From: Saccoglossus kowalevskii
Lineage: Eukaryota; Hemichordata; Enteropneusta; Harrimaniidae
Length of the DNA: 32,157 nt
Direction: 5' to 3'
NCBI RefSeq assembly: GCF_000003605.2
Contig: NW_003119747.1
Location: 1 to 32,157, forward strand
In this document: positions 21,566 through 32,157 of the stretch, piece after piece
Numbering within the stretch: position 1 is the stretch's first letter
Layout: the number at the start of each line of letters is the position of its first letter
The notes under the pieces: model-generated
Told to the model about the DNA's origin: nothing
What the model saw: only the letters and a program-made list of their open reading frames with translations
Databases searched by the model: none
Made by a program: the position numbers and the translations under genes

Positions 21566-24500
21566 TGCCCAGACAAACCTGTCTAACTTAGACATTTTTA
21601 GACTTTTTTAGACATTGTTTGACGATATTTATCGATAATACCGGAGAAAAACGAACTGTCCCCATAGTTGCCCAGACAGACCTGTCTAACTTAGACTTTT
21701 TTAGACATGTTTAGACGATATTATCGATAATATCGGAGAAAAACGAACTGTCCCAATAGTTGTCCAGACAGACCTGTCTAATTTCGACATTTTTAGACTT
21801 TTTTAGACATTGTTAGACGATATTATCGATAATATCGGAGAAAAACGAACTGTCCCCATAGTTGCCCAGACAGACCTGTCTAACTTAGACATTTTTTAGA
21901 CTTTTTTAGACATTTTAGACGATATTATCGATAATATCGGAGAAAAACGAACTGTCCCAATAGTTGTCCAGACAGACCTGTCTAATTTCGACATTTTTAG
22001 ACTTTTTTAGACATTGTTAGACGATATTATCGATAATATCGGAGAAAAACGAACTGTCCCCATAGTTGCCCAGTCAGACCTGTCTAACTTAGACATTTTT
22101 AGACTTTTTTAGAAATTGTTAGACGATATTATCGATAATATCGGAGAAAAACGAACTGTCCCCATAGTTGACCAGACAGACCTGTCTAACTTAGACATTT
22201 TTTTGACTTATTTAGACATTTTTAGACGATATTATCGATAATATCGGAGAAAAACGAACTGTCCCAATAGTTGTCCAGACAGACCTGTCTAATTTCGACA
22301 TTTATAGACTTTTTTAGACATTGTTAGACGATATTATCGATTATATCGGAGAAAAACGAACTGTCCCCATAGTTGCCCAGACATACCTGTCTAACTTAGA
22401 CATTTTTAGACTTTTTTAGAAATTGTTAGACGATATTATCGATAATATCGGAGAAAAACGAACTGTCCCCATAGTTGACCAGACAGACCTGTCTAACTTA
22501 GACATTTTTTTGACTTTTTTTAGACATTTTTAGACGATATTATCGATAATATCGGAGAAAAACGAACTGTCCCAAAAGTTGTCCAGACAGACCTGTCTAA
22601 CTTAGACTTTTTTAGACATCGTTAGACGATATTATCGATAATATCGTAGAAAAACGAACTGCCTCAATAGTTACCCAGACAGACCTGTCTAGCTTAGACA
22701 TTTTTTAGACTTTTTTAGACATTGTTAGACGATACTATCGATAATATCTGAGAAAAACGAACTGTCCCCATAGTTGCCCAGACAGACCTGTCTAACTTGG
22801 ACATTTTTAGACTTTTTTAGACATTTTAGACGATATTATCGATAATATCGTAGAAAAACGAACTGTCGCGATAGTTGCCCAGACAAACCTGTCTAACTTA
22901 GACATTTTAGACTTTTTTAGACGTTGTTTGACGATATTATCGATAATATCGGAGAAAAACGAACTGTCCCCATAGTTGCCCAGGCAGACCTGTCTAATTT
23001 CGACATTTTTAGACTTTTTTAGACATTGTTAGACGATATTATCGATAATATCGGAGAAAAACGAACTGTCCCCATAGTTGCCCAGACAGACCTGTCTAAC
23101 TTAGACATTTTTAGACTTTTTTAGACATTTTAGACGATATTATCGATAATATCGGAGAAAAACGAACTGTCCCCATAGTTGCCCAGACAGACCTGTCTAA
23201 CTCAGACATTTTTAGACTTTTTTAGAAATTGTTAGACGATATTATCGATAATATCGGAGAAAAACGAACTGTCCCCATAGTTGACCAGACAGACCTGTCT
23301 AACTTAGACATTTTTTTGACTTTTTTAGACATTTTTAGACGATATTATCGATAATATCGGAGAAAAACGAACTGTCCCAAAAGTTGTCCAGACAGACCTG
23401 TCTAACTTAGACTTTTTTAGACATCGTTAGACGATATTATCGATAATATCGTAGAAAAACGAACTGTCTCAATAGTTACCCAGACAGACCTGTCTAATTT
23501 CGACATTTTTAGACTTTTTTAGACATTGTTAGACGATATTATCGATAATATCTGAGAAAAACGAACTGTCCCCATAGTTGCCCAGACAGACCTGTCTAGC
23601 TCAGACATTTTTTAGACTTTTTTAGACATTGTTAGACGATATTATCGATAATATCTGAGAAAAACGAACTGCCCCCATAGTTGCCCAGACAGACCTGTCT
23701 AACTTAGACTTTTTTAGACATCGTTACACGATATTATCGATAATATCTTAGAAAAACGAACTGTCTCAATAGTTACCCAGACAGACCTGTCTAGCTTAGA
23801 CATTTTTTAGACTTTTTTAGACATTGTTAGACGATATTATCGATAATATCGGAGAAAAACGAACTGTCCCCATAGTTGCCCAGACAGACCTGTCTAACTT
23901 AGACATTTTTAGACTTTTTTAGACATTGTTAGACGATATTATCGATAATATCGGAGAAAAACGAACTGTCCCCATAGTTGACCAGACAGACCTGTCTAAC
24001 TTAGACATTCTTAGACTTTCTTAGACATTTTTAGACGATATTATCGATAATATCGGAGAAAAACGAACTGTCCCAAAAGTTGTCCAGACAGACCTGTCTA
24101 ACTTAGACTTTTTTAGACATTTTTAGACGATATTATCGATAATATCGTAGAAAAACGAACTGTCTCAATAGTTACCCAGACAGACCTGTCTAGCTTAGAC
24201 ATTTTTTAGACTTTTTTAGACATTGTTAGACGATATTATCGATAATATCGGAGAAAAACGAACTGTCCCCATAGTTGACCAGACAGACCTGTCTAACTTA
24301 GACATTTTTAGACTTTTTTAGACATATTTAGACGATATTATCGATAATATCGGAGAAAAACGAACTGTCCCAATAGTTGTCCAGACAGACCTGTCTAATT
24401 TCGACATTTTTAGACTTTTTTAGACATTGTTAGACGATATTATCGATAATATCGGAGAAAAACGAACTGTCCCCATAGTTGCCCAGACAGACCTGTCTAA

Positions 24501-25216
24501 CTTAGACATTTTTAGACTTTTTTAGACATTTTTAGACGATATTATCGATAATATCGGAGAAAAACGAACTGTCCCTATAGTTGTCCAGACAGACCTGTCT
24601 AATTTCGACATTTTTAGACTTTTTTAGACATTGTTAGACGATATTATCGATAATATCGGAGAAAACGAACTGTACCCATAGTTGTCCAGACAGACCTGTC
24701 TAACTTAGACATTTTTAGACTTTTTTAGACATGTTTAGACGATATTATCGATAAAATCGGAGAAAAACGAACTGTCCCCATAGTGACCAGACAGACCTGT
24801 CTAACTTAGACTTTTTAGACATTGTTAGACGATATTATCGATAATATCGGAGAAAAACGAACTGTCCCCAAAAGTTGTCCAGACAGACCTGTCTTACTTA
24901 GACTTTTTTAGACATCGTTAGACGATATTATCGATAATATCGGAGAAAAACGAACTGTCCCAAAAGTTGTCCAGACAGACCTGTCTAACTTAGACTTTTT
25001 TAGACATCGTTAGACGATATTATCGATAATATCGTAGAAAAACGAACTGTCTCAATAGTTACCCAGACAGACCTGTCTAGCTTAGACATTTTTTAGACTT
25101 TTTTAGACATTGTTAGACGATATTATCGATAATATCTGAGAAAAACGAACTGTCCCCATAGTTGCCCAGACAGACCTGTCTAACTTGGACATTTTTAGAC
25201 TTTTTTAGACATTTTA
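21566..25216 (+). repeat. Array block VIII: mixed zone with imported segments
   Basis: It contains the counterpart of 10790-11560 at 22829-23496, the counterpart of 17067-17640 at 23826-24399, one isolated P monomer near 23660 that runs into a short tail, and two E monomers in direct succession at about 24840-25010. A frame-altering extra T and a CCGG change in the palindrome occur near 21627-21641. Confidence 0.82.
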
Positions 25217-26899
25217 GACGATATTATCGATAATATCGTAGAAAAACGAACTGTCGCGATAGTTGCCCATACAAACCTGTCTAACTTAGACATTTTTAGA
25301 CATCGTTAGACGATATTATCGATAATATCGTAGAAAAACGAACTGTCTCAATATTTACCCAGACAGACCTGTCTAGCTTAGACATTTTTTAGACTTTTTT
25401 AGACATTGTTAGACGATATTATCGATAATATCTGAGAAAAACGAACTGTCCCCATAGTTGCCCAGACAGACCTATCTAACTTGGACATTTTTAGACTTTT
25501 TTAGACATTTTAGACGATATTATCGATAATATCGTAGAAAAACGAACTGTCGCGATAGTTGCCCAGACAAACCTGTCTAACTTAGACATTTTTAGACTTT
25601 TTTAGACATTGTTAGACGATATTATCGATAATATCGGAGAAAAACGAACTGTCCCCATAGTTGCCCAGACAGACGTGTCTAACTTAGACATTTTTAGACT
25701 TTTTTAGACATTTTTAGACGATATTATCGATAATATCAGAGAAAAACGAACTGTCCCAATAGTTGTCCAGACAGACCTGTCTAACTTAGACATTTTTAGA
25801 CATTTTGAGACGATATTATCGATAATATCGGAGAAAAACGAACTGTCCCAAAAGTTGTCCAGACAGACCTGTCTTACTTAGACTTTTTTTAGACATCGTT
25901 AGACGATATTATCGATAATATCGTAGAAAAACGAACTGTCTCAATAGTTACCCAGACAGACCTGTCTAGCTTAGACATTTTTTAGACTTTTTTTGACATT
26001 GTTAGACGATATTATCGATAATATCTGAGAAAAACGAACTGTCCCCATAGTTGACCAGACAGACCTGTCTAACTTAGACATTTTTAGACTTTTTTAGACA
26101 TTTTTAGACGATATTATCGATAATATCGGAGAAAAACGAACTGTCCCAATAGTTGTCCAGACAGACCTGTCTAATTTCGACATTATTAGACTTTTTTAGA
26201 CATTGTTAGACGATATTATCGATAATATCGGAGAAAAACGAACTGTCCCCATAGTTGCCCAGACAGACCTGTCTAACTTAGACATTTTTAGACTTTTTTA
26301 GACATTGTTAGACGATATTATCGATAATATCGGAGAAAAACGAACTGTCCCCATAGTTGACCAGACAGACCTGTCTAACTTAGACATTTTTAGACTTTTT
26401 TAGACATTTTAGACGATATTATCGATAATATCGGAGAAAAACGAACTGTCCCAATAGTTGTCCAGACAGACCTGTCTTACTTAGACTTTTTTAGACATCG
26501 TTAGACGATATTATCGATAATATCGTAGAAAAACGAACTGTCTCAATAGTTACCCAGACAGACCTGTCTAGCTTAGACATTTTTTAGACTTTTTTTGACA
26601 TTGTTAGACGATATTATCGATAATATCGGAGAAAAACGAACTGTCCCCATAGTTGACCAGACAGACCTGTCTAACTTAGACATTTTTTTGACTTATTTAG
26701 ACATTTTTAGACTATATTATCGATAATATCGGAGAAAAACGAACTGTCCCAAAAGTTGTCCAGACAGACCTGTCTAACTTAGACTTTTTTAGACATCGTT
26801 AGACGATATTATCGATAATATCGTAGAAAAACGAACTGTCTCAATAGTTACCCAGACAGACCTGTCTAGCTTAGACATTTTTTAGACTTTTTTAGACAT
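25217..26899 (+). repeat. Array block IX: mixed zone
   Basis: The block opens with a 296-bp C(short)-D-A module carrying GCCCATACAAACC and ATATTTACCC. The same variants return, duplicated, at 31150-31743. The rest is A, B, A2, E and D monomers, including one decamer-deleted copy ending TTTTGAGACG near 25805. Confidence 0.82.
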
Positions 26900-29800
26900 T
26901 GTTAGACGATATTATCGATAATATCGGAGAAAAACGAACTGTCCCCATAGTTGCCCAGACAGACCTGTCTAACTTAGACATTTTTAGACTTTTTTAGACA
27001 TTTTAGACGATATTATCGATAATATCGGAGAAAAACGAACTGTCCCAATAGTTGTCCAGACAGACCTGTCTAATTTCGACATTTTTAGACTTTTTTAGAC
27101 ATTGTTAGACGATATTATCGATAATATCGGAGAAAAACGAACTGTCCCCATAGTTGCCCAGTCAGACCTGTCTAACTTAGACATTTTTAGACTTTTTTAG
27201 AAATTGTTAGACGATATTATCGATAATATCGGAGAAAAACGAACTGTCCCCATAGTTGACCAGACAGACCTGTCTAACTTAGACATTTTTTTGACTTATT
27301 TAGACATTTTTAGACTATATTATCGATAATATCGGAGAAAAACGAACTGTCCCAAAAGTTGTCCAGACAGACCTGTCTAACTTAGACTTTTTTAGACATC
27401 GTTAGACGATATTATCGATAATATCGTAGAAAAACGAACTGTCTCAATAGTTACCCAGACAGACCTGTCTAGCTTAGACATTTTTTAGACTTTTTTAGAC
27501 ATTGTTAGACGATATTATCGATAATATCTGAGAAAAACGAACTGTCCCCATAGTTGCCCAGACAGACCTGTCTAACTTGGACATTTTTAGACTTTTTTTA
27601 GACATTTTAGACTATATTATCGATAATATCGTAGAAAAACGAACTGTCGCGATAGTTGCCCAGACAAACCTGTCTAACTTAGACATTTTTAGACTTTTTT
27701 AGACATTGTTTGACGATATTATCGATAATATCGGAGAAAAACGAACTGTCCCCATAGTTGCCCAGACAGACCTGTCTAACTTAGACATTTTTAGACTTTT
27801 TTAGACATTTTAGACGATATTATCGATAATATCGGAGAAAAACGAACTGTCCCAATAGTTGTCCAGACAGACCTGTCTAATTTCGACATTTTTAGACTTT
27901 TTAGACATTGTTAGACGATATTATCGATAATATCGGAGAAAAACGAACTGTCTCCATAGTTGACCAGACAGACCTGTCTAACTTAGACATTTTTAGACTT
28001 TTTTTAGACATTTTTAGACGATATTATCGATAATATCGGAGAAAAACGAACTGTCCCAATAGTTGTCCAGACAGACCTGTCTAATTTCGAAATTTTTAGA
28101 CTTTTTTAGACATTGTTAGACGATATTATCGATAATATCTGAGAAAAACGAACTGTCCCCATAGTTGCCCAGACAGACCTGTCTAACTTGGACATTTTTA
28201 GACTTTTTTAGACATTTTAGACTATATTATCGATAATATCGTAGAAAAACGAACTGTCGCGATAGTTGCCCAGACAAACCTGTCTAACTTAGACATTTTT
28301 AGACTTTTTTAGACATTGTTTGACGATATTATCGATAATATCGGAGAAAAACGAAATGTCCCCATAGTTGCCCAGACAGACCTGTCTAACTTAGACATTT
28401 TTAGACTTTTTTAGACATGTTTAGACGATATTATCGATAATATCGGAGAAAAACGAACTGTCCCAATAGTTGTCCAGACAGACCTGTCTAATTTCGACAT
28501 TTTTAGACTTTTTTAGACATTTTTAGACGATATTATCGATAATATCGGAGAAAAACGAACTGTCCCAAAAGGTGTCCAGACAGACCTGTCTAACTTAGAC
28601 TTTTTTAGACATCGTTAGACGATATTATCGATAATATCGTAGAAAAACGAACTGTCGCGATAGTTGCCCAGACAAACCTGTCTAACTTAGACATTTTTAG
28701 ACTTTTTTAGACATTGTTTGACGATATTATCGATAATATCGGAGAAAACCGAACTGTCCCCATAGTTGCCCAGACAGACCTGTCTAATTTCGACATTTTT
28801 AGACTTTTTTAGACATTGTTAGACGATATTATCGATAATATCGGAGAAAAACAAACTGTCCCCATAGTTGCCCAGACAGACCTGTCTAACTTAGATATTT
28901 TTAGACTTTTTTAGACATTTTAGACGATATTATCGATAATATCGGAGAAAAACGAACTGTCCCAATAGTTGTCCAGACAGACCTGTCTAATTTCGACATT
29001 TTTAGACTTTTTTAGACATTGTTAGACGATATTATCGATAATATCGGAGAAAAACGAACTGTCCCCATAGTTGCCCAGAGAGACCTGTCTAACTTAGACA
29101 TTTTTAGACTTTTTTAGAAATTGTTAGACGATATTATCGATAATATCGGAGAAAAACGAACTGTCCCCATAGTTGACCAGACAGACCTGTCTAACTTAGA
29201 CATTTTTTTGACTTTTTTAGACATTTTTAGACGATATTATCGATAATATCGGAGAAAAACGAACTGTCCCCATAGTTGTCCAGACAGACCTGTCTAACTT
29301 AGACATTTTTAGACTTTTTTAGAAATTGTTAGACGATATTATCGATAATATCGGAGAAAAACGAACTGTCCCCATAGTTGCCCAGACAGACCTGTCTAAC
29401 TTGGACATTTTTAGACTTTTTTTAGACATTTTCTCCGATATTATCGATAATATCGTAGAAAAACGAACTGTCGCGATAGTTGCCCAGACAAACCTGTCTA
29501 ACTTAGACATTTTTAGACTTTTTTAGACATTGTTTGACGATATTATCGATAATATCGGAGAAAACCGAACTGTCCCCATAGTTGCCCAGACAGACCTGTC
29601 TAATTTCGACATTTTTAGACTTTTTTTAGACATTGTTAGACGATATTATCGATAATATCGGAGAAAAACGAACTGTCCCCATAGTTGCCCAGACAGACCT
29701 GTCTAACTTAGACATTTTTAGACTTTTTTAGACATTTTAGACGATATTATCGATAATATCGGAGAAAAACGAACTGTCCCAATAGTTGTCCAGACAGACC

Positions 29801-30660
29801 TGTCTAATTTCGACATTTTTTGACTTTTTTAGACATTGTTAGACGATATTATCGATAATATCGGAGAAAAACGAACTGTCCCCATAGTTGCCCAGTCAGA
29901 CCTGTCTAACTTAGACATTTTTAGACTTTTTTAGAAATTGTTAGACGATATTATCGATAATATCGGAGAAAAACGAACTGTCCCCATAGTTGACCAGACA
30001 GACCTGTCTAACTTAGACATTTTTTTGACTTATTTAGACATTTTTAGACTATATTATCGATAATATCGGAGAAAAACGAACTGTCCCAAAAGTTGTCCAG
30101 ACAGACCTGTCTAACTTAGACTTTTTTAGACATCGTTAGACGATATTATCGATAATATCGTAGAAAAACGAACTGTCTCAATAGTTACCCAGACAGACCT
30201 GTCTAGCTTAGACATTTTTTAGACTTTTTTAGACATTGTTAGACGATATTATCGATAATATCTGAGAAAAACGAACTGTCCCCATAGTTGCCCAGACAGA
30301 CCTGTCTAACTTGGACATTTTTAGACTTTTTTTAGACATTTTAGACTATATTATCGATAATATCGTAGAAAAACGAACTGTCGCGATAGTTGCCCAGACA
30401 AACCTGTCTAACTTAGACATTTTTAGACTTTTTTAGACATTGTTTGACGATATTATCGATAATATCGGAGAAAAACGAACTGTCCCCATAGTTGCCCAGA
30501 CAGACCTGTCTAACTTAGACATTTTTAGACTTTTTTAGACATTTTAGACGATATTATCGATAATATCGGAGAAAAACGAACTGTCTCAATAGTTGTCCAG
30601 ACAGACCTGTCTAATTTCGACATTTTTAGACTTTTTTAGACATTGTTAGACGATATTATC
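26900..30660 (+). repeat. Array block X: ~1-kb segments 2734 bp apart
   Basis: Segments of about 26900-27925 and 29640-30660 share rare variants at an offset of 2734: CAGTCAG at 27159 and 29893, GACTTATTTAG at 27293 and 30027, and GACTATATT at 27610 and 30344. The CAGTCAG and GACTTA pair also occurs at 22071 and 22205, 5088 bp upstream of the first. An enlarged palindrome at 29429 and an E-to-C junction at 28618 lie between the copies. Confidence 0.87.
29429..29462. repeat. Second enlarged 34-bp quasi-palindrome
   Basis: The same replacement as at 11693 occurs at the same boundary: an A monomer with CTTGGAC tail followed by a C monomer with CGTAG head. Flanking details differ (TAACTTGGAC with a seven-T run here, TAGCTTGGAC with six there; ATTGTTTGAC versus ATGTTTAGAC in the next tail). 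Confidence 0.85.
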
Positions 30661-32157
30661 GATAATATCGGAGAAAAACGAACTGTCCCCATAGTTGCCC
30701 AGACAGACCTGTCTAACTTAGACATTTTTAGACTTTTTTAGAAATTGTCAGACGATATTATCGATAATATCGGAGAAAAACGAACTGTCCCCATAGTTGA
30801 CCAGACAGACCTGTCTAACTTAGACATTTTTTTGACTGTTTTAGACATTTTTAGACGATATTATCGATAATATCGGAGAAAAACGAACTGTCCCAAAAGT
30901 TGTCCAGACAGACCTGTCTAACTTAGACTTTTTTAGACATCGTTAGACGATATTATCGATAATATCGTAGAAAAACGAACTGTCTCAATAGTTACCCAGA
31001 CAGACCTGTCTAGCTTAGACATTTTTTAGACTTTTTTAGACATTGTTAGACGATATTATCGATAATATCTGAGAAAAACGAACTGTCCCCATAGTTGCCC
31101 AGACAGACCTGTCTAACTTGGACATTTTTAGACTTTTTTAGACATTTTAGACGATATTATCGATAATATCGTAGAAAAACGAACTGTCGCGATAGTTGCC
31201 CATACAAACCTGTCTAACTTAGACATTTTTAGACATCGTTAGACGATATTATCGATAATATCGTAGAAAAACGAACTGTCTCAATATTTACCCAGACAGA
31301 CCTGTCTAGCTTAGACATTTTTTAGACTTTTTTAGACATTGTTAGACGATATTATCGATAATATCTGAGAAAAACGAACTGTCCCCATAGTTGCCCAGAC
31401 AGACCTGTCTAACTTGGACATTTTTAGACTTTTTTAGACATTTTAGACGATATTATCGATAATATCGTAGAAAAACGAACTGTCGCGATAGTTGCCCATA
31501 CAAACCTGTCTAACTTAGACATTTTTAGACATCGTTAGACGATATTATCGATAATATCGTAGAAAAACGAACTGTCTCAATATTTACCCAGACAGACCTG
31601 TCTAGCTTAGACATTTTTTTAGACTTTTTTAGACATTGTTAGACGATATTATCGATAATATCTGAGAAAAACGAACTGTCCCCATAGTTGCCCAGACAGA
31701 CCTGTCTAACTTGGACATTTTTTAGACTTTTTTAGACATTGTTAGACGATATTATCGATAATATCGGAGAAAAACGAACTGTCCCCATAGTTGCCCAGAC
31801 AGACCTGTCTAATTTCGACATTTTTAGACTTTTTTAGACATTGTTAGACGATATTATCGATAATATCGGAGAAAAACGAACTGTCCCCATAGTTGACCAG
31901 ACAGACCTGTCTAACTTAGACATTTTTAGACTTTTTTAGACATTGTTAGACGATATTATCGACAATATCGGAGAAAAACGAACTGTCCCCATAGTTGCCC
32001 AGACAGACCTGTCTAATTTCGACATTTTTAGACTTTTTTAGACATTTTAGACGATATTATCGATAATATCGTAGAAAAACGAACTGTCTCAATAGTTACC
32101 CAGACAGACCTGTATAACTTCGACATTTTTAGACTTTTTTAGACATTGTTAGACTGA
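30661..32157 (+). repeat. Array block XI: right end, 296-bp repeat and CGACAAT module
   Basis: After A-A2-E-D-A monomers, a three-monomer unit (C short, D with ATATTTACCC, A with CTTGGAC tail) starts at 31150 and again at 31446. From 31714 to 32154 the sequence matches 16428-16868 almost base for base. The window stops inside a monomer. Confidence 0.87.
31150..31743 (+). repeat. 296-bp three-monomer tandem repeat
   Basis: Two adjacent copies start at 31150 and 31446, with the diagnostic CCCATACAAACC at 31199 and 31495. A single related copy lies at 25217-25512 (offset 5933). The second copy ends with an ATTG-type tail where it joins the CGACAAT module. Confidence 0.88.

Larger units (their letters stand above)
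1..32157. repeat. Satellite DNA array, ~102-bp monomer, head-to-tail
   Basis: The whole window is a tandem array of one monomer of about 102 bp in a single orientation, some 315-320 copies by length. Every monomer starts with the palindrome CGATATTATCGATAATATCG and ends in T-rich TAGAC sub-repeats. I found no interruption by unrelated sequence, no inversion of the array and no mobile element. Neighbouring copies differ at a few positions, mostly in correlated family-specific sets. Common lengths are 102, 101, 103-104 and 92 bp. The array runs to both window edges. Known biology of such arrays suggests heterochromatin, possibly centromere; that role is inference. I do not recognise this as a named satellite family. 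Confidence 0.97.

Noticed and set aside
1-32157. CRISPR array (regular repeat with a variable segment)
   Set aside because: The variable part is only a 14-bp block with about eight recurring forms, not unique spacers of 25-40 bp. The remaining ~88 bp also varies by family, and there are no cas genes.
1-32157. Hammerhead-type ribozyme, common in some satellites
   Set aside because: No CTGATGA-GAAA core is present in the consensus on either strand.
1-32157. Transposon terminal repeats or a MITE array
   Set aside because: The palindrome is internal to a tandem unit, there are no target-site duplications or transposase remnants, and no isolated copy with flanks is visible.
1-32157. Telomeric repeat, replication iterons or Pol III genes
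   Set aside because: The TTAGAC motif is not a known telomere repeat and is embedded in a 102-bp unit. A 32-kb array of iterons is implausible. No paired A and B boxes accompany the T-runs that could act as Pol III terminators.

Overview
The window is, end to end, one head-to-tail satellite DNA array. I see no protein-coding gene, RNA gene, transposon or unique-sequence island. The unit is about 102 bp (roughly 315-320 copies, all in the same orientation, about 36% G+C in the consensus) and the array reaches both edges, so its true length is unknown. Such an array points to eukaryotic heterochromatin (centromeric, pericentromeric or subtelomeric). The sequence alone does not name the species.

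Each monomer has the same architecture. It opens with a perfect 20-bp palindrome centred on ATCGAT, then an A-rich stretch (GAGAAAAACGAA). A short 14-bp block follows that differs between monomer families, then a chain of mutually complementary short segments (CTGTC, AGACAG, CTGTCTAA, TTAGACA). It ends in four 10-bp sub-repeats of TAGAC plus a T-run, the last of which runs into the next palindrome. Minority monomers are exactly 92 bp because one 10-bp sub-repeat is missing.

Monomers fall into a handful of families that I name by the 14-bp block: A CCCCATAGTTGCCC, A2 with TTGACC, A3 with TTGTCC, B CCCAATAGTTGTCC, C CGCGATAGTTGCCC, D CTCAATAGTTACCC, E CCCAAAAGTTGTCC, F CCCAATTGTTGTCC, and P, in which the preceding GAACTGTCC reads GAACTGCCC. 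The families follow each other in a preferred order, giving higher-order repeats. Layout: 1-7532 is a mixed, heavily shuffled zone; 7533-9050 is a tandem 616-bp six-monomer repeat; 9051-12004 is A2-E-D-C type modules; 12005-13105 is a 602-bp tandem duplication; 13106-14332 is a second island of the 616-bp repeat; 14333-17580 is mixed; 17580-21565 and 26900-30660 each hold a segment copied about 2.73 kb downstream; 21566-25216 contains a copy of a segment 12 kb upstream; 25217-26899 is mixed; the right end contains a 296-bp tandem repeat and a module also found 15.3 and 22.2 kb upstream.

The most interesting points are the near-invariant palindrome containing TATCGATA (the DREF/BEAF-type site of flies), two places where the palindrome has been extended by copying of its own opposite arm, the 10-bp quantised length changes, the undepleted CpG content, and the nested duplications from about 0.3 to 15 kb that record how the array grew. 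Distances and block edges were read by eye from the printed coordinates and may be off by a few bases.
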